Positions 23,047-34,438 are shown, counted from the first letter of the stretch. The stretch: DNA of 64,000 bases from Bartonella rattimassiliensis 15908 (GCF_000278215.1 NZ_JH725066.1:124001-188000); one strand, 5' to 3'. Notes: a model not told the origin generated them from the letters alone. Numbers and translations: made by a program.

Positions 23047-24351
23047 ATGAATCATCCGGATATTGCTAAACGTGTTTACAATCATACTTGGAAACTTGAT
23101 CCTATTATTCGTTCACTTCTCGATACGGATTTTTATAAGCTTCTTATGGTACAGATGATTTGGGGGCTTTATCCTACTGTCAATGTTACTTTTTCCCTCA
23201 TAAACCGCTCTAAAACAATACGTCTTGCTGATGATATTGACGAGAGTGAATTGCGTGCCCAACTTGATCATACTCTTAGTTTGCGCTTTACGAAAAAAGA
23301 AATGATCTGGCTTGCTGGTAATACGTTTTATGGACGCAAACAAATTTTTGAGCCGGATTTTCTTCAGTGGCTTGAGAATTTTCAACTTCCAGAATATGAG
23401 CTAACCAGTAAAGATGGCCAATATATTCTTCATTTTCATGGTTCGTGGGCCCATAGCTCTATGTGGGAAATTCCAGCTCTTGCTATTATCAGTGAATTAC
23501 GTTCACGTGCTGCTATGAAAAAATTAGATCGTTTTGCTCTTGATGTGCTTTATGCACGTGCTAAAGCAAAAATGTGGAGTAAAGTTGAGCGCCTCAAAAA
23601 ATTATCTGATATTAAAATATCTGACTTTGGTACAAGGCGCCGCCATTCTTTTTTATGGCAGTGTTGGTGTGTGGAGGCATTAAAAGAAGGCATTGGTAAT
23701 TCTTTTACTGGAACTTCTAATGTCCTTCTCGCTATGGATACAGATTTAGAAGCTCTTGGAACCAATGCGCATGAATTGCCCATGGTCATTGCAGCTCTCA
23801 GCAACAGCGATGATGAATTACGTAGGGCTCCATATCAAGTCTTACAAGATTGGAATCGTTATTATGGTGGAAATCTTCTCATTGTTTTACCTGATACCTT
23901 TGGTACAGAAGCATTTTTATGCGATGCTCCAGGTTGGGTAGCAGATTGGACGGGGTTTAGACCTGATAGTGCGCCTCCTATCGAAGGTGGCGAACGTATT
24001 ATTCAGTGGTGGAAAGAAAAAGGAAAAGATCCACGCGAAAAACTCTTAATTTTTTCTGATGCTCTTGATGTCGATACGATTGAAAAAACTTATCACCACT
24101 TCCATGGAAAAGTGCGTATGAGTTTTGGATGGGGCACTGATCTTACCAATGACTTTACAGGCTGTGCACCTCAAAAAGTTGCAAATCTTGATGCTATTTC
24201 TCTTGTTTGTAAGGTTACCCATGCCAATGGGCGATCAGCCGTAAAACTTTCAGATAATCCTGAAAAAACAATCGGTGATTCAAAGGAAGTACAACGTTAT
24301 CTCAATTTTTTTGGTCATAAAAAGCGCGTTTCTAGACCTATAAAGATGTAA
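23047..24351 (+). CDS. pncB: Nicotinate phosphoribosyltransferase
   Basis: PncB condenses nicotinate with PRPP to give nicotinate mononucleotide, the entry step of the Preiss-Handler NAD salvage pathway. The 434-residue protein shows [12 protein letters not shown] near residue 22, FGTRRRHSF, the phosphate-loop region FTGTSNV with the following GTNAHELPM (phosphorylated His region), and [11 protein letters not shown] near the C-terminus. All are PncB signatures. The length is normal for the bacterial enzyme. Confidence 0.96.
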   Translation: MNHPDIAKRVYNHTWKLDPIIRSLLDTDFYKLLMVQMIWGLYPTVNVTFSLINRSKTIRLADDIDESELRAQLDHTLSLRFTKKEMIWLAGNTFYGRKQIFEPDFLQWLENFQLPEYELTSKDGQYILHFHGSWAHSSMWEIPALAIISELRSRAAMKKLDRFALDVLYARAKAKMWSKVERLKKLSDIKISDFGTRRRHSFLWQCWCVEALKEGIGNSFTGTSNVLLAMDTDLEALGTNAHELPMVIAALSNSDDELRRAPYQVLQDWNRYYGGNLLIVLPDTFGTEAFLCDAPGWVADWTGFRPDSAPPIEGGERIIQWWKEKGKDPREKLLIFSDALDVDTIEKTYHHFHGKVRMSFGWGTDLTNDFTGCAPQKVANLDAISLVCKVTHANGRSAVKLSDNPEKTIGDSKEVQRYLNFFGHKKRVSRPIKM

Positions 24352-25643
24352 TTTCCAGCTATTTAAATCGAAAATATTGATCGCCATACTAAAAACGAGG
24401 GTTGTTCGTTCTTGCTGGCCTATAAAAATTTCTGCTTGTTGTTGAGCGGATTCCACTTGTTTTTTTGCGCATGCGATTCACCGATATAAAGCTCGATAAG
24501 TAAGACTTAAAAATATTCACTACATATTAAAAGAATACTTAACATACCAAGAATCTTTACATGTCTTATATCATTGTCATAAATAACATTGTTTTCCTGC
24601 ATGATATGATACTATTGGTTTGCATGTTGAATGAGCGCACATAAACATTATAAGTTCTTTTTATTTAAAACCTACTTTTGAATCAAACACAATCATCTCT
24701 TTGTATGTCACAAGCAGCTTCTGGTGTGTCACAAACGGAAAGGTTTATGTGGATAAAGAATGCTTTTAAGTGTGAAGTGCTATTGCACATTCTGAGAATT
24801 GGTAAGGCTACATTGGAGAATGGCAAATAGCATGGTGACTATCGGTTTACATTATGCAAGGTAAGGATGATGGTGTTCAAATAGATTTTATATACTTACA
24901 GGAAATTTTACTTTACTATATATAGGCTGTCATCATAAAATAAGTAAAGCATTTAGAAATGTTTCGTTAAAATTAAGTGTGTAAACAACATGATGTGAGG
25001 GGGCTTTTATTTTACGTAAAGAACATGATTTCATAAAAAACAAAGAATGCAATAATATTTTTATTTTGAATAAGCTTTATGCAAAATCGGAAAATTTATT
25101 TATTCGTATATCTTAACGAGAATATTTGTATACATAAAGCTCTATTATTTCTTATGAATTATCCTTAAACTAAGAACAGATGTAATCTTAAAGATTAGTA
25201 TCGTGGATTGCCTTCTTAATTGTATAATAGGTATCAAAAAATAGTATTTTGTAAGCTTTATATTATATCAAGTTCTCATCAAGAGGTATAAAAACAAACA
25301 AGACGCTTTGTTAGAAAAAAATAGCTATAACATTAATGGCTTCTTGATATGAATATATATAGAGAGATTCGTACCAGAATTTTTTATAAGATAAGACCTC
25401 TCTTTATAGATATAATCTATAATTACTTACAAAGCGGCTTTTTATGAGCGTTTGATATCCATCCACAGTTTTTTGTTCAAAAATTATTTCACAAATATAT
25501 CATTAATCAATTGTTTTCAAAAAGCTTGTTATTTCATGTGCATTTGGGATATAGAGAGGTTATATCTAAAACTTAAAAGTTCCTATCTCAATAGTTTTTA
25601 CAAATCAGCCAAAGTTTAAAAGAACATCTAGCTTTTTCTATCA
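24352..25643. other. Gene-poor region
   Basis: About 1.3 kb of AT-rich sequence without a supportable gene between pncB and the YbaN-like gene. It contains one reverse copy of the interspersed element (about 24597-24812). I saw no RNA gene. Confidence 0.55.
24597..24812 (-). repeat. Interspersed degenerate element, copy R4
   Basis: Reverse-oriented, strongly diverged copy. The minus strand reads TTCTCAGAATGTGCAATAGC, AAGCATTCTTTATCCACATA, GCTGCTTGTGACATAC, TTTGATTC and CATTCAACATGCAAACCAAT in the same order and spacing as the 39112 and 53685 copies. Confidence 0.55.
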
Positions 25644-26030
25644 TTACGAAGATGGACGCGTTACAATATAAATGGCAATCAACAATAATATAATTGCAAC
25701 GAATAAAGCAATCCATAAAGGAGGATGGATCATCATGAAAAAAGATAAAAATCCTCCTATTATACTCATCATTGCAAAAATTTTAACAAATGGAGAGATA
25801 GCTTTTCTTTCTTCCCATCGTTTAATAGGAGGACCCAAAATACGATGATTATTCAACCACTGATGAAAACGTGGAGAAGAACGTGTAAAGCACCATGAGG
25901 CAACCAACAGAAAAGGTACTGTTGGCATAATAGGTAATACCACACCGATAATACCTAATATAACCATTGTCCAACCTGCTATAGAATAGCAGATACGCAG
26001 AGGATGTGATATATTAAAATCCTTTTTCAT
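25644..26030 (-). CDS. DUF454 / YbaN family inner-membrane protein
   Basis: A small 128-residue membrane protein of the YbaN/DUF454 family, function unknown. It shows the family pattern GWTMVILGIIGVVLPIMPTVPFLLVASWCFTRSSPRFHQWL in shortened view: helix 1 (about 12-38) carrying GVVLPIMPTVPF, then CFTRSSPRFHQWL and helices at about 83-104 and 105-123. The sit operon terminator separates it from the upstream sit genes, so it probably has its own promoter in 26031-26240. Confidence 0.85.
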   Translation of the reverse strand: MKKDFNISHPLRICYSIAGWTMVILGIIGVVLPIMPTVPFLLVASWCFTRSSPRFHQWLNNHRILGPPIKRWEERKAISPFVKIFAMMSIIGGFLSFFMMIHPPLWIALFVAIILLLIAIYIVTRPSS

Positions 26031-26243
26031 TCTCTTGTATTATTTCCCTTCACGTCAAATTCTACACGAAAAACATTGTATCTATTTTCTTACTGTTAAT
26101 ATATTTGAGCGTACCATCATTCTCTATCATTTCATGTGCAAGTATTTTTGCTATCATAAGTTCCTTGAAACGATCGAATAGTTTACGCAATCTGGTAATC
26201 ATTTTAAATGATTTTAAAGAATGAGAAGGGATTTTTAAAAAGT

Positions 26244-26281
26244 AAAAAAATAAAAAGGCTGCAAAATAAACCAATGCAGCC
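26244..26281 (-). terminator. Rho-independent terminator of the sit operon
   Basis: On the minus strand a perfect 7-bp stem GGCTGCA (26281-26275) / TGCAGCC (26263-26257) is followed by TTTTTATTTTTTT (26256-26244). It lies about 160 bp after the sitD stop. Confidence 0.88.
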
Positions 26282-26293
26282 TATTAATTAAGA

Positions 26294-26329
26294 ATGCAGT
26301 GTTGGGGGGGGGGAGAATATGTACTGCAT
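26294..26329. repeat. Hairpin with a G10 tract in its loop
   Basis: A 7-bp inverted repeat ATGCAGT (26294-26300) / ACTGCAT (26323-26329) encloses a 22-base loop that contains G x10 at 26304-26313. It sits in the transcribed 3' region of the sit operon, read as C10 on the minus strand. Confidence 0.7.
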
Positions 26330-26442
26330 CCACTTGCTAGACATTAGGAGGAAAGTAACCTAGCAACTTAATTTCTAATTAAAATAAGCCTAAGAAACAA
26401 TATATAAAAATGCATGACTGATATGCACGAACTTTACCACCG

Positions 26443-27348
26443 TCAAGTTTCTTGAACTGTATTTCGGCGAAAGAAGATAGTCATAAAAATAGCAATAAAA
26501 ATCAATGTCAAAATCAACACAATTGTGGAAGCAGAATCAGATCCGATAAATAAACTGAGATAAATTCCTAAAAAACCAGAAAAAGCTGCAACAAATATTG
26601 CGATTATTAACATAAAAGAAAACCGTTTCGTAACAAGATAAGCAATTGCTCCCGGAGCTATCAGTAAAGAAATAACAAGTACAATTCCAACAGCTTTTAA
26701 GGCCGCAACAATTGTAAGAGAAATCATCGTTAGAAGGGTATAATGAAGGAGAGATATTGGTAATCCCATTGCACGACCTTGAATTGAATCAAAAATATAC
26801 AACATAAAGTCACGCCATTTTATTCCTAAAATAAGAGTGACAACAGCAGAAATAATCGCTGTCTGCGTAATATCAATCCAGTTAACACCCAAGAGGTTAC
26901 CAAATAAAATATGATTTAAATCTAAACTACTATAAATAGATGTAGCTAAAACAAGCCCCAAACCAAACATTGAAGAAAAAACCACGCCCATCACTGTATC
27001 TTGTTTTATACGGCTATTGCTTCCTAAAAAACCCGTTAATAGTGCACACACCATTCCTGCAACAAAAGCGCCGAACGTAAGCAAAGTTATTGTAATATTT
27101 GCTGGACGCATATGCTGAAACCAAGCAAATGGCAAAGAAGTTAAAAATGCTATCACCCATGGTGTTGTCATATAACCAACAACAACACCTGGAAAAACTG
27201 CATGGGAAATAGCATCACCTAACAGTGCCCATCCTTTCAAAATAAGAAAGCAGGAAAGCATTGCCATTGGAACAGAAAGAATTATGACAATAAGCATGCC
27301 CTTGAGCATAAAAGAAAATTGAAATGGAAGCAGTAATTGATCAATCAT
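26443..27348 (-). CDS. sitD: Mn/Fe ABC transporter permease SitD
   Basis: Second inner-membrane permease of a SitABCD/YfeABCD-type metal importer (ABC-3 family). The 301-residue protein has eight or nine hydrophobic helices and the family segments GWALLGDAISHAVFPGVVVGY, LLIAPGAIAYL and the coupling-helix region near KWRDFMLYIFDSIQGRAMGL. It starts with an ATGA overlap with the sitC stop. The two permeases are homologous to each other, as expected for this family. Known relatives carry Mn(II) and Fe(II); metal choice cannot be told from sequence. Confidence 0.92.
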   Translation of the reverse strand: MIDQLLLPFQFSFMLKGMLIVIILSVPMAMLSCFLILKGWALLGDAISHAVFPGVVVGYMTTPWVIAFLTSLPFAWFQHMRPANITITLLTFGAFVAGMVCALLTGFLGSNSRIKQDTVMGVVFSSMFGLGLVLATSIYSSLDLNHILFGNLLGVNWIDITQTAIISAVVTLILGIKWRDFMLYIFDSIQGRAMGLPISLLHYTLLTMISLTIVAALKAVGIVLVISLLIAPGAIAYLVTKRFSFMLIIAIFVAAFSGFLGIYLSLFIGSDSASTIVLILTLIFIAIFMTIFFRRNTVQET

Positions 27349-28211
27349 GATAATATCACCCCCTTTTTTGCCGCATTTATACGTAAGCGTGCTGCAATAT
27401 ACCCATGTTTAGGAGCAAAAAGAAAAGCTAATATAAATAGAAATGCTTGAAAAAGTACAACAACACCACCTGTTTGCGCATTCAAGAAATAACTTACATA
27501 AACACCTAATATGCTTGTGAATGTTCCAATTATAACAGCAATGATCAAAACATTTACAAAACGGTCACTTAAAAGATAAGCTGTTGCTCCAGGTGTCACA
27601 ACAAGACAAATGACCAAGAATGCTCCAACTGTTTGCATTGCAGCAACAGTACAAGCAGCAAGCAATGTGAAAAAGAGAATCTTTAAAAACTTTGCGTTTA
27701 ATCCAATGGCACGCGCATGCGTTTCATCAAATAACGAAACAAGAAGATCTTTCCATTTCAATAGCAATATAAGCAAAGAAAAAAATCCGATAAAAGCCAA
27801 TTGTAGAATATCTGATGAACTGACAGCTAAAATATTTCCCAAAACAATCGTATCAATATTAACAGCCATTGGTTTTAATGATTTAAGAAACAACCCAAAA
27901 GCAAAAAAGGAAGAAAAAATGAGACCAATAATGGTATCTTCTTTCAGTTTTGTTCGTTGATTAAAAAAAAGCATTGCGGCGGCGGCAAGACCACCAGAAA
28001 AGAAAGCACCAACTGAAAAAGGTAAGCCTAGAAGGTAAGCTCCTGCTACACCAGGAACAATAGAATGAGACAGTGCATCGCCAATGAGCGACCAGCCTTT
28101 TAACATTAAAAAAGCAGAAAGGAAAGCGCAAACACAGCCAACCAATCCCGAAACCCATATCGCATTCACCATATATTGATAGTTTAGTGGCTCAAGCAAC
28201 CAAGAAATCAT
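27345..28211 (-). CDS. sitC: Mn/Fe ABC transporter permease SitC
   Basis: First permease of the sit system, 288 residues, ABC-3 family, strongly hydrophobic with about eight helices. Diagnostic segments are [21 protein letters not shown], the loop [20 protein letters not shown] and [14 protein letters not shown]. It overlaps sitB upstream and sitD downstream by four bases each (ATGA), so the genes are translationally coupled. Confidence 0.92.
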   Translation of the reverse strand: MISWLLEPLNYQYMVNAIWVSGLVGCVCAFLSAFLMLKGWSLIGDALSHSIVPGVAGAYLLGLPFSVGAFFSGGLAAAAMLFFNQRTKLKEDTIIGLIFSSFFAFGLFLKSLKPMAVNIDTIVLGNILAVSSSDILQLAFIGFFSLLILLLKWKDLLVSLFDETHARAIGLNAKFLKILFFTLLAACTVAAMQTVGAFLVICLVVTPGATAYLLSDRFVNVLIIAVIIGTFTSILGVYVSYFLNAQTGGVVVLFQAFLFILAFLFAPKHGYIAARLRINAAKKGVILS

Positions 28212-29038
28212 GCAACGTTCTCCACTCTTTCAATATTCCCAGAGATTTTAGATTGTTTTCCTTCCATGCCTCTCCCATTTTTTCGCGTACCTTGAAGATC
28301 AAAAATATGGTGGTGCAAAGATCCTCCAAAGGTTTTTTCCAGATTTTCCTTTGTAAATATTTTTTCTGTTAATCCAGAAGCTAAAACGGTTCCTTTTATT
28401 AAAACCGTATGATCACAAAATTCACGAACAGAACCTAAATTGTGGGTTGAAACCAAGACCACTGCTCCTTCTTTACGAAGATCTTGTAATAGAGCAATGA
28501 TTTTATCTTCTGTTGTAACATCCACTCCTGTAAATGGCTCATCTAATAAAATAGCTTTTGCTTGTTGTGCTAGGGCACGCGCCAGAAAAACACGCTTTTT
28601 CTGGCCACCAGAAAGTTCTCCAATTTGGCGTTTGGCAAAAGCCAACATATCAACGCGTTCTAAGGCAACACGAACGGCTTCATAATCTCGTGCACGGGCA
28701 TAGCGAAAGAAATTCATATGACCGTATCGTCCCATCAATACAACATCTTCAACCAGAACAGGAAAATTCCAATCTACATCTTCACTTTGAGGAACGTAAG
28801 CAATCAGGTTTTTTTTCAAAGCTATATCCACGGGCAAATCAAACATGCGAATTTTTCCTTTTGAGGGGCATACAAATCCCATAATCGCTTTAAATAACGT
28901 TGATTTACCGGATCCATTAACGCCAACCAATGCCGTAATAGATCCCTTTGGACTTTCAAAATTCACTTCACGTAAAGCTGTGTGTCCATTACGATAAGTT
29001 ACCGTTACCCCTTGGGCAAATATTCCACATTCCGTCAT
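28208..29038 (-). CDS. sitB: Mn/Fe ABC transporter ATPase SitB
   Basis: Cytoplasmic ATPase of the sit importer, 276 residues. It has Walker [10 protein letters not shown] (38-46), the Q loop in [14 protein letters not shown] typical of the metal-type ATPases, the signature LSGGQKKR, Walker [13 protein letters not shown] and the switch His in VSTHN. A C-terminal extension after the core (about residue 235 on) is variable in the family. The start overlaps the sitA stop by four bases. Confidence 0.95.
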   Translation of the reverse strand: MTECGIFAQGVTVTYRNGHTALREVNFESPKGSITALVGVNGSGKSTLFKAIMGFVCPSKGKIRMFDLPVDIALKKNLIAYVPQSEDVDWNFPVLVEDVVLMGRYGHMNFFRYARARDYEAVRVALERVDMLAFAKRQIGELSGGQKKRVFLARALAQQAKAILLDEPFTGVDVTTEDKIIALLQDLRKEGAVVLVSTHNLGSVREFCDHTVLIKGTVLASGLTEKIFTKENLEKTFGGSLHHHIFDLQGTRKNGRGMEGKQSKISGNIERVENVA

Positions 29039-29943
29039 TGGCTTTTTACTCCTTCTAATAAAGCATTGCTAATTCGTTCACTTGTGACACGTAATAAATC
29101 AATATAGGTTGGTACTTCACCATTTTTCTCACTCAGAGAATCAACATAGAGAACACCACCATATTTAGCTCCTGTTTCTCTCGCGACTTGTTTAGCAGGT
29201 GCTGGAGAAATTGTGCTTTCAGAAAAAATGACTTGGATATTGTGTTTGCGAACCATATCAATAACATGCTTAACCTGCTGTGGTGTTCCTTGCTGATCAG
29301 CATTAATCGGCCATAAATAAAGTTCTTTCAGATCAAAATCGCGCGCTAAATAGCTGAATGCACCTTCACTGGTTACAAGCCAACGCTTCTCTTTAGGCAC
29401 TATTTCCAATGCTGCTCTGATTGGATCAATTGTTGCACGAATTTTTTGTTTATAAATTTCAGCATTCTGTTTATAAGTTTCTGCATTTTCAGGATCATAT
29501 TTTACAAAAGCGTCGCAAATATTATCAACATAAATCAAAGCAGCAATCGGTGACATCCATGCATGAGGATTGGGTTTACCACTGAAAGGACCCTCACCAA
29601 TTTTAATTGGCACAACGCCTTGTGAAACAACAACACTTGGAATATCTTGGATATTCTGAAAAAACTTTTCAAACCAAAGTTCTAATTCTAACCCGTTCCA
29701 TAAGATCAGATTTGCACCTTGCGCACGCATGAGATCGCGTGGTGTAGGTTGATATTCGTGAATTTCAGCACCTGGTTTCGTAATTGATTCAACATCAGCA
29801 GCATCACCTGCTACATTTCGCGCCATATCAGCAATGATGGTAAATGTTGTAACAGCTTTAAATTTACCAGCATATACCGTTAAATTGGGAGTAAAAAAAA
29901 TAAAGCTTCCTAGAATCAGAGTAAAAATCTTTTTTATATTCAT
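29035..29943 (-). CDS. sitA: Periplasmic Mn/Fe-binding protein SitA
   Basis: Cluster A-I solute-binding protein, 302 residues, first gene of the sitABCD operon. A Sec signal peptide ends near residue 25 (VYA). The four metal ligands expected for the family are visible: His in [11 protein letters not shown], His in [11 protein letters not shown], Glu in FSESTISP and Asp in YVDSLS. The mature protein would capture divalent metal in the periplasm. A dyad of the Fur/Mur kind lies 20-38 bp upstream of the start codon and suggests metal control. Confidence 0.95.
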   Translation of the reverse strand: MNIKKIFTLILGSFIFFTPNLTVYAGKFKAVTTFTIIADMARNVAGDAADVESITKPGAEIHEYQPTPRDLMRAQGANLILWNGLELELWFEKFFQNIQDIPSVVVSQGVVPIKIGEGPFSGKPNPHAWMSPIAALIYVDNICDAFVKYDPENAETYKQNAEIYKQKIRATIDPIRAALEIVPKEKRWLVTSEGAFSYLARDFDLKELYLWPINADQQGTPQQVKHVIDMVRKHNIQVIFSESTISPAPAKQVARETGAKYGGVLYVDSLSEKNGEVPTYIDLLRVTSERISNALLEGVKSQ

Positions 29944-29962
29944 TAATTATCTCTTTATTGCG

Positions 29963-29981
29963 AATGATTTGCATTATCATT
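29963..29981 (-). promoter_or_regulatory. Candidate metal-regulator operator upstream of sitA
   Basis: A perfect 6-7-6 dyad, AATGAT (29963-29968) and ATCATT (29976-29981), lies just upstream of sitA. A related half-site motif with ATCATTT and TTTGCAATG follows at about 29996-30014. This spacing and base content fit a Fur-superfamily (Fur/Mur) box. Binding itself is inferred. Confidence 0.5.
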
Positions 29982-30499
29982 TAGCAATAACAGTTATCAT
30001 TTACATTTGCAATGAAGGATTCTGCTAAAAAGTAAATTTTCAAGATCTTTAAAAACAATTCTTTTTTTGCCTTGAATTGGCTTTACGTAAAATGAATTTT
30101 GAAAACCTAAAGGGGATTAGTGTGGCATTGGTGACTTTAATAGATCAATCAAGTTATTTAAAGCTATTCTTGGAGGCGATTTTTCAAAGTGTTTCTCAAG
30201 TAATGTTTTTTAATTCATGGAATGCATATTATCTCGTGTTTTTAGGAACATTTTTTAATGAGGGAAGGCTATTCACAAAAAAGAACACTCAAAATAGATC
30301 ATCTATCATGTCATTCATACGCTTATTTTAATAAAAAATCTCTCTTATTAGATCTATTTTACTGCAATATCTATAAGCCATATAACAGGCTATCAAGGGT
30401 CTAAGATCCATTGGATACCATCAATTTACTTTATAAAATACCAGCAGCCTGCAGCATCATTTTATTTATCAACGTCTAATACTATCTTATCAATTCCTA

Positions 30500-30703
30500 A
30501 TATTATGACAGCCTTCGGCGTTTGAAAACTTTTATAAGAAACATTTTTACTCCTTTTTTATGATTCCTACACAGCCATTCTGCTTGTGATACGAAAATAA
30601 AAGGTTTTGATTCATTCAAAAAGAATTTGAAATGGTAAATCTTTCGATACTTTGGACTCTTATTTAATACGCAAGATAATAAATTAATCATTATGAATTA
30701 ATA
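30500..30703 (+). repeat. Interspersed degenerate element, copy R5
   Basis: Forward copy with GACAGCCTTCGGCGTTTGA, ACATTTTTACTCCTTTTTT, CTGCTTGTGATACGAAA, GATTCATTC and the terminal block AATACGCAAGATAATAAATT plus AATCATTATGAATTAATAT. Order and spacing match the 39112 copy. Confidence 0.65.
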
Positions 30704-30753
30704 TATCGTGGCAATATCTTTATTTTAATAAACTCTGTAGATTTCGAGTGTCT

Positions 30754-30785
30754 AAAAAAATAAAGGAGCACTTTTAAGCGCTCCT
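30754..30785 (-). terminator. Rho-independent terminator after pheT
   Basis: On the minus strand an 8-bp stem AGGAGCGC / GTGCTCCT (30785-30778 with 30771-30764, one G-U) closes a TTAAAA loop and is followed by TTTATTTTTTT. It lies about 30 bp after the pheT stop. Confidence 0.88.
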
Positions 30786-30815
30786 ATTTTATCAAGTAAT
30801 CTGACAAAAATATAC

Positions 30816-33230
30816 TCAACGACGAAGACAAGCGCCTGTTGTTTTGGTGACATTGTCTACCACCTTTGCAGCAATTTCCTCTAAGTCTTTATCTGTAAAA
30901 GTGCGTTCAATTGGTTGAATAGTAATTTCAATGGCAACAGATTTTTTATCTTCGCCAAGGCTTTGGTCTTCAAAAAGGTCAAAAACCTGCACTGAATGAA
31001 TAAATTCTTTATCCGCTTCACTAGCGGCACGAACAATGAGAGAAGAAGTAATCGTTTTATCAACGATAAATGCAAAATCACGCCGGACCATTTGAAAAGG
31101 TGATAATTTCAAAGGAGAACGACTTTTCGTTATTTTTTTCTTTGGTTCTGGAATTCGCTCTAGAAAAATTTCAAAGCCGCATAAAGGACCACTGACATCT
31201 AACTTTTCTAATGTAGCAGGATGAAGCACCCCAAAAAAACCAAGAATAATTTTTGAGCCAAGTTTTATGATTCCCGAACGACCTGGATGATACCAATCGG
31301 GTGCTCCAACTTCAACCTGCACTTTCCCAATATCCATATTGCATGCTTCTAAAACAGCCAAAGCATCTGCTTTGGCATCAAAAACATCAACTGCGGTTGC
31401 ATTTCCATTCCAAAACCGTCCGGCTCCTTCAAATTTCTCTGTTCCGCGGCGAAGTCCACTAGCAACACGTTGTTGTTTATCAGGGGTATCGCCTTCATAA
31501 ATGCTGGAAACTTCAAACAAAGCAAGATCAGAAAAACCACGATCAGCATTTCGCTGCGCTGCTATTATTAAACCAGGTAAAAGAGAAGGACGCATCACTG
31601 ACATATCAGCAGCAATAGGATTTACCAATTTAAGCTCTGCTTGACCTCCTCCAAAAGCAAGCGCTTGATTTTCAGAAATAAAAGACCATGTTACCGCTTC
31701 TTTCATACCACGATGTGCTAAAGCTAAACGTGTTGCTCGTGAACGAATTTGCACGCACGTTAAAACTTGATTTTTTTCTTCTGCAAAGTTTTCCAAAGGA
31801 ATAGGTTTAATTTTATCTAATCCATAAATCCTCATTACCTCTTCTACCAAATCCGCTTTACCTATAATATCAGGGCGCCATGATGGTACTTTCACCGCAA
31901 CGACTTCTCCTTTTCCTTGAATGCGAAATCCAAGTTTTGTTAAAATAGTGATAACTTGTGCAGGCTCTATTTTCAAAGATGTTAAACGTTTGATTTCAGA
32001 AAAAGGAAAAGCGATTTGCTTGAGTTCTTGTTGCTGATAACCAATTACTTTTGTCTTGGATATTTCACCGCCACAAAGACGCAAGACCAGCTCTGTTGCA
32101 ATCTCAAGACCTGTTTCCATAAAAGTCGGATCAACACCTCGTTCAAACCGATAACGTGCGTCACTGATAAGATTTAACGATCGCCCTGTTTGTGCAATGC
32201 TTTGCGCGTCCCAAAGCGCTGATTCAATAATAACGCGCTGTGTTGTCTCATCACAACTTGTTCTTTCACCGCCCATGATACCGGCAATCGAAACAACACC
32301 TTCTTCATCTGCAATGACACAATCCTGAACGTTCAAATGATAGGTTTTTCCGTTAAGTGCTTGAAGTTTTTCCCCTTCATAAGCACAACGTATACACAAA
32401 TTACCTTTAATTTTGTCTGCATCAAAAACATGAAGTGGACGACCGAGGTCAAAACTTATATAATTTGTCATATCAACAAGTGCATTAACCGGTCTTAAAC
32501 CAATTGCACTTAAACGCTGTTGCATCCATTGTGGTGCTTCGCCATTTTGAACATTGCGTACTTCACGCCAAGCAAAGCCTAAGCATAACGATGAATCTCG
32601 CGAAAAATCTAATGTAACGCCGAGAGGTGTGTCAAAGGAAGCTTCAAATTTTGGTAAAGACAGTTCTTTTAATTGTCCGATCCCAGTAGCGGCAAGATCA
32701 CGTGCAATACCACGAACACCTGTACAATCAGAGCGATTGGGGGTTAAACCAATATCAATAATTGGATCATCTAAACCAGCATAAGCTGCAAATAGACCTC
32801 CAATAGGACTATCTTCTGGAAGTTCGATAATTCCATCATGCTCACTTGATAACTCAAGCTCTGCTTGCGAACACATCATTCCAAAACTTTCAATACCGCG
32901 GATTTTTCCTACAGATAATGTTACATCGAGTCCTGGAACGTAAGTGCCTGGTAAAGCAAGAACACCAACAAGGCCTTCCCGCGCATTTGGTGCTCCACAG
33001 ACAACTTGAATAGGTGTATCGGTTCCCGTATCAACTGATAGAATCTGGAGTTTATCGGCATCAGGATGTTTTATTGCTGTTAAAACTTTTGCAATTACAA
33101 AACCATTTAAAGAAGATCGATTATCAATGTGATCAACCTCAAGACCTATAGCTGTTAGTTTCTCACAAATTTCATCTAAAGATGCATTTGTCTCTAAGTG
33201 ATCTTTTAACCACGACAATGTAAATTTCAT
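30816..33230 (-). CDS. pheT: Phenylalanyl-tRNA synthetase beta subunit
   Basis: Beta subunit of the heterotetrameric PheRS, 804 residues. It has the N-terminal EMAP/OB tRNA-binding domain ([27 protein letters not shown]), the B3/B4 editing module, the B5 domain, a catalytic-like core and the C-terminal anticodon-binding FDX-ACB domain (about 705-804, starting [17 protein letters not shown]). The order and length are complete. It follows pheS by 31 bp in one operon. Confidence 0.97.
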   Translation of the reverse strand: MKFTLSWLKDHLETNASLDEICEKLTAIGLEVDHIDNRSSLNGFVIAKVLTAIKHPDADKLQILSVDTGTDTPIQVVCGAPNAREGLVGVLALPGTYVPGLDVTLSVGKIRGIESFGMMCSQAELELSSEHDGIIELPEDSPIGGLFAAYAGLDDPIIDIGLTPNRSDCTGVRGIARDLAATGIGQLKELSLPKFEASFDTPLGVTLDFSRDSSLCLGFAWREVRNVQNGEAPQWMQQRLSAIGLRPVNALVDMTNYISFDLGRPLHVFDADKIKGNLCIRCAYEGEKLQALNGKTYHLNVQDCVIADEEGVVSIAGIMGGERTSCDETTQRVIIESALWDAQSIAQTGRSLNLISDARYRFERGVDPTFMETGLEIATELVLRLCGGEISKTKVIGYQQQELKQIAFPFSEIKRLTSLKIEPAQVITILTKLGFRIQGKGEVVAVKVPSWRPDIIGKADLVEEVMRIYGLDKIKPIPLENFAEEKNQVLTCVQIRSRATRLALAHRGMKEAVTWSFISENQALAFGGGQAELKLVNPIAADMSVMRPSLLPGLIIAAQRNADRGFSDLALFEVSSIYEGDTPDKQQRVASGLRRGTEKFEGAGRFWNGNATAVDVFDAKADALAVLEACNMDIGKVQVEVGAPDWYHPGRSGIIKLGSKIILGFFGVLHPATLEKLDVSGPLCGFEIFLERIPEPKKKITKSRSPLKLSPFQMVRRDFAFIVDKTITSSLIVRAASEADKEFIHSVQVFDLFEDQSLGEDKKSVAIEITIQPIERTFTDKDLEEIAAKVVDNVTKTTGACLRR

Positions 33231-33261
33231 TTTAAAACCTCACATGAAAGCGATGATAAGA

Positions 33262-34344
33262 TCACACATTTCTATTCGGAAAAAAAGCAGGCATATCAAA
33301 GCAACGAAAGCCATAATGGTCTAACCAACGCAAATCAGCGTCAAAAAAAGCCCGCAAATCAGGCATACCGTATTTCAACATGGCAATACGATCAATGCCC
33401 ATTCCCCATGCAAAGCCTTGATATTCATCCGGATCTAAACCAACATTTTTCAATACATGAGGATGCACCATTCCGCATCCTAAAATTTCCAACCAATCCT
33501 GTCCTTCGCCAAACTTTACTTCTGAACCAGAACGATCACATTGAATATCCACTTCCATAGATGGTTCAGTAAAAGGGAAAAAAGAAGGACGAAAACGCAT
33601 TTTTACAGAGGGAACTTCAAAAAATTCTTTACAAAAGGTCTCATGTAGCCACATCATATGGGCAATGGTGGAGGTTTTATCAATGACAAGACCTTCAACC
33701 TGATGAAACATGGGAGAATGCGTTGCATCCGAATCCATACGATAAGTTTTTCCAGGAATAATGATACGGATCGGTGCTTGTTGTTTTTCTAGTGTACGAA
33801 TTTGTACAGGTGATGTATGAGTCCGCAATAATTTTCGCTCTCCCATTTTATCACCATCAAAAAAGAAGGTATCATGCATTTCACGTGCTGGATGCCCTTC
33901 AGGAAAATTCAAAGCCGTAAAATTGTAATAATCTGTTTCAATATCAGGTCCTTCTGCAAGAGAAAAACCTAACTTTGTATAAATAGCAATAATTTCCTCA
34001 ATCACCTGCGAAATAGGATGAATACGACCCCGTTCTATAGGTGAAGAACGAACAGGTAAGGTAACATCGACTGTTTCATGAAAGAGACGAGCATCCATTG
34101 CTTGTCTTTTCAAAAGATCACGCTTTCGTGCCCATAACTCTAAAATACGATTTTTTAGTCCATTGAGAACTGGTCCAACTTTATGACGTTCGTTAGCATC
34201 CATTTTTCCTAATTCTTTTAATTTTTCAGAGATGCTCCCTTTTTTGCCTAATGCTGTGATACGTACTGCTTCAAGTGCCTGTTCATCACCCGCTGCTTCT
34301 ATTGCTAAACAAATTTCTTGTTCCAGACGTTCAATATCATTCAT
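33262..34344 (-). CDS. pheS: Phenylalanyl-tRNA synthetase alpha subunit
   Basis: Catalytic alpha subunit of PheRS, 360 residues. An N-terminal coiled coil is followed by the class II core with [20 protein letters not shown] (motif 2 region), HQVEGLVID and the motif 3 region [18 protein letters not shown]. It is preceded by a terminator-like hairpin that separates it from rplT, so pheST may be expressed both by read-through and from its own promoter. Confidence 0.97.
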   Translation of the reverse strand: MNDIERLEQEICLAIEAAGDEQALEAVRITALGKKGSISEKLKELGKMDANERHKVGPVLNGLKNRILELWARKRDLLKRQAMDARLFHETVDVTLPVRSSPIERGRIHPISQVIEEIIAIYTKLGFSLAEGPDIETDYYNFTALNFPEGHPAREMHDTFFFDGDKMGERKLLRTHTSPVQIRTLEKQQAPIRIIIPGKTYRMDSDATHSPMFHQVEGLVIDKTSTIAHMMWLHETFCKEFFEVPSVKMRFRPSFFPFTEPSMEVDIQCDRSGSEVKFGEGQDWLEILGCGMVHPHVLKNVGLDPDEYQGFAWGMGIDRIAMLKYGMPDLRAFFDADLRWLDHYGFRCFDMPAFFPNRNV

Positions 34345-34361
34345 ATTTTTGCCTATTTTTT

Positions 34362-34399
34362 AATAAAGAAAAACCCGCACTTGCAATAGCCAGCACGGG
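34362..34399 (-). terminator. Terminator or attenuator between rplT and pheS
   Basis: Minus-strand stem CCCGTGCT (34399-34392) / AGTGCGGG (34381-34374), 8 bp with two G-U pairs and a 10-base loop, is followed by TTTTTCTTTATT. It lies between the rplT stop and the pheS start, where PheRS operons often carry attenuation or partial termination. Confidence 0.7.
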
Positions 34400-34438
34400 A
34401 CCTCGGATAAATGAATGCTTTAAGAGAACACGACTGGC

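Larger units (their letters stand above)
26031..26442. other. Spacer and sit operon 3' UTR
   Basis: These 412 bases lie between the YbaN-like gene and sitD. They hold the sit terminator (26244-26281) and, between that and the sitD stop, a hairpin whose loop contains ten consecutive G (plus strand). A 70-codon frame on the minus strand starts inside the terminator and is not considered a gene. Confidence 0.6.
29982..30815. other. Gene-poor region between sitA and pheT
   Basis: These bases include the rest of the sit promoter region, a copy of the interspersed element (about 30500-30703) and the pheT terminator. An 84-codon plus-strand frame at 30077-30331 begins with TTG, has no ribosome-binding site and no family resemblance. 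Confidence 0.55.

Noticed and set aside
26062-26274. 70-codon minus-strand frame after the sit operon
   Set aside because: It starts inside the sit terminator stem, has no ribosome-binding site and no family pattern.
30077-30331. 84-codon plus-strand frame
   Set aside because: TTG start without ribosome-binding site, composition like non-coding AT-rich sequence, no recognisable domain.
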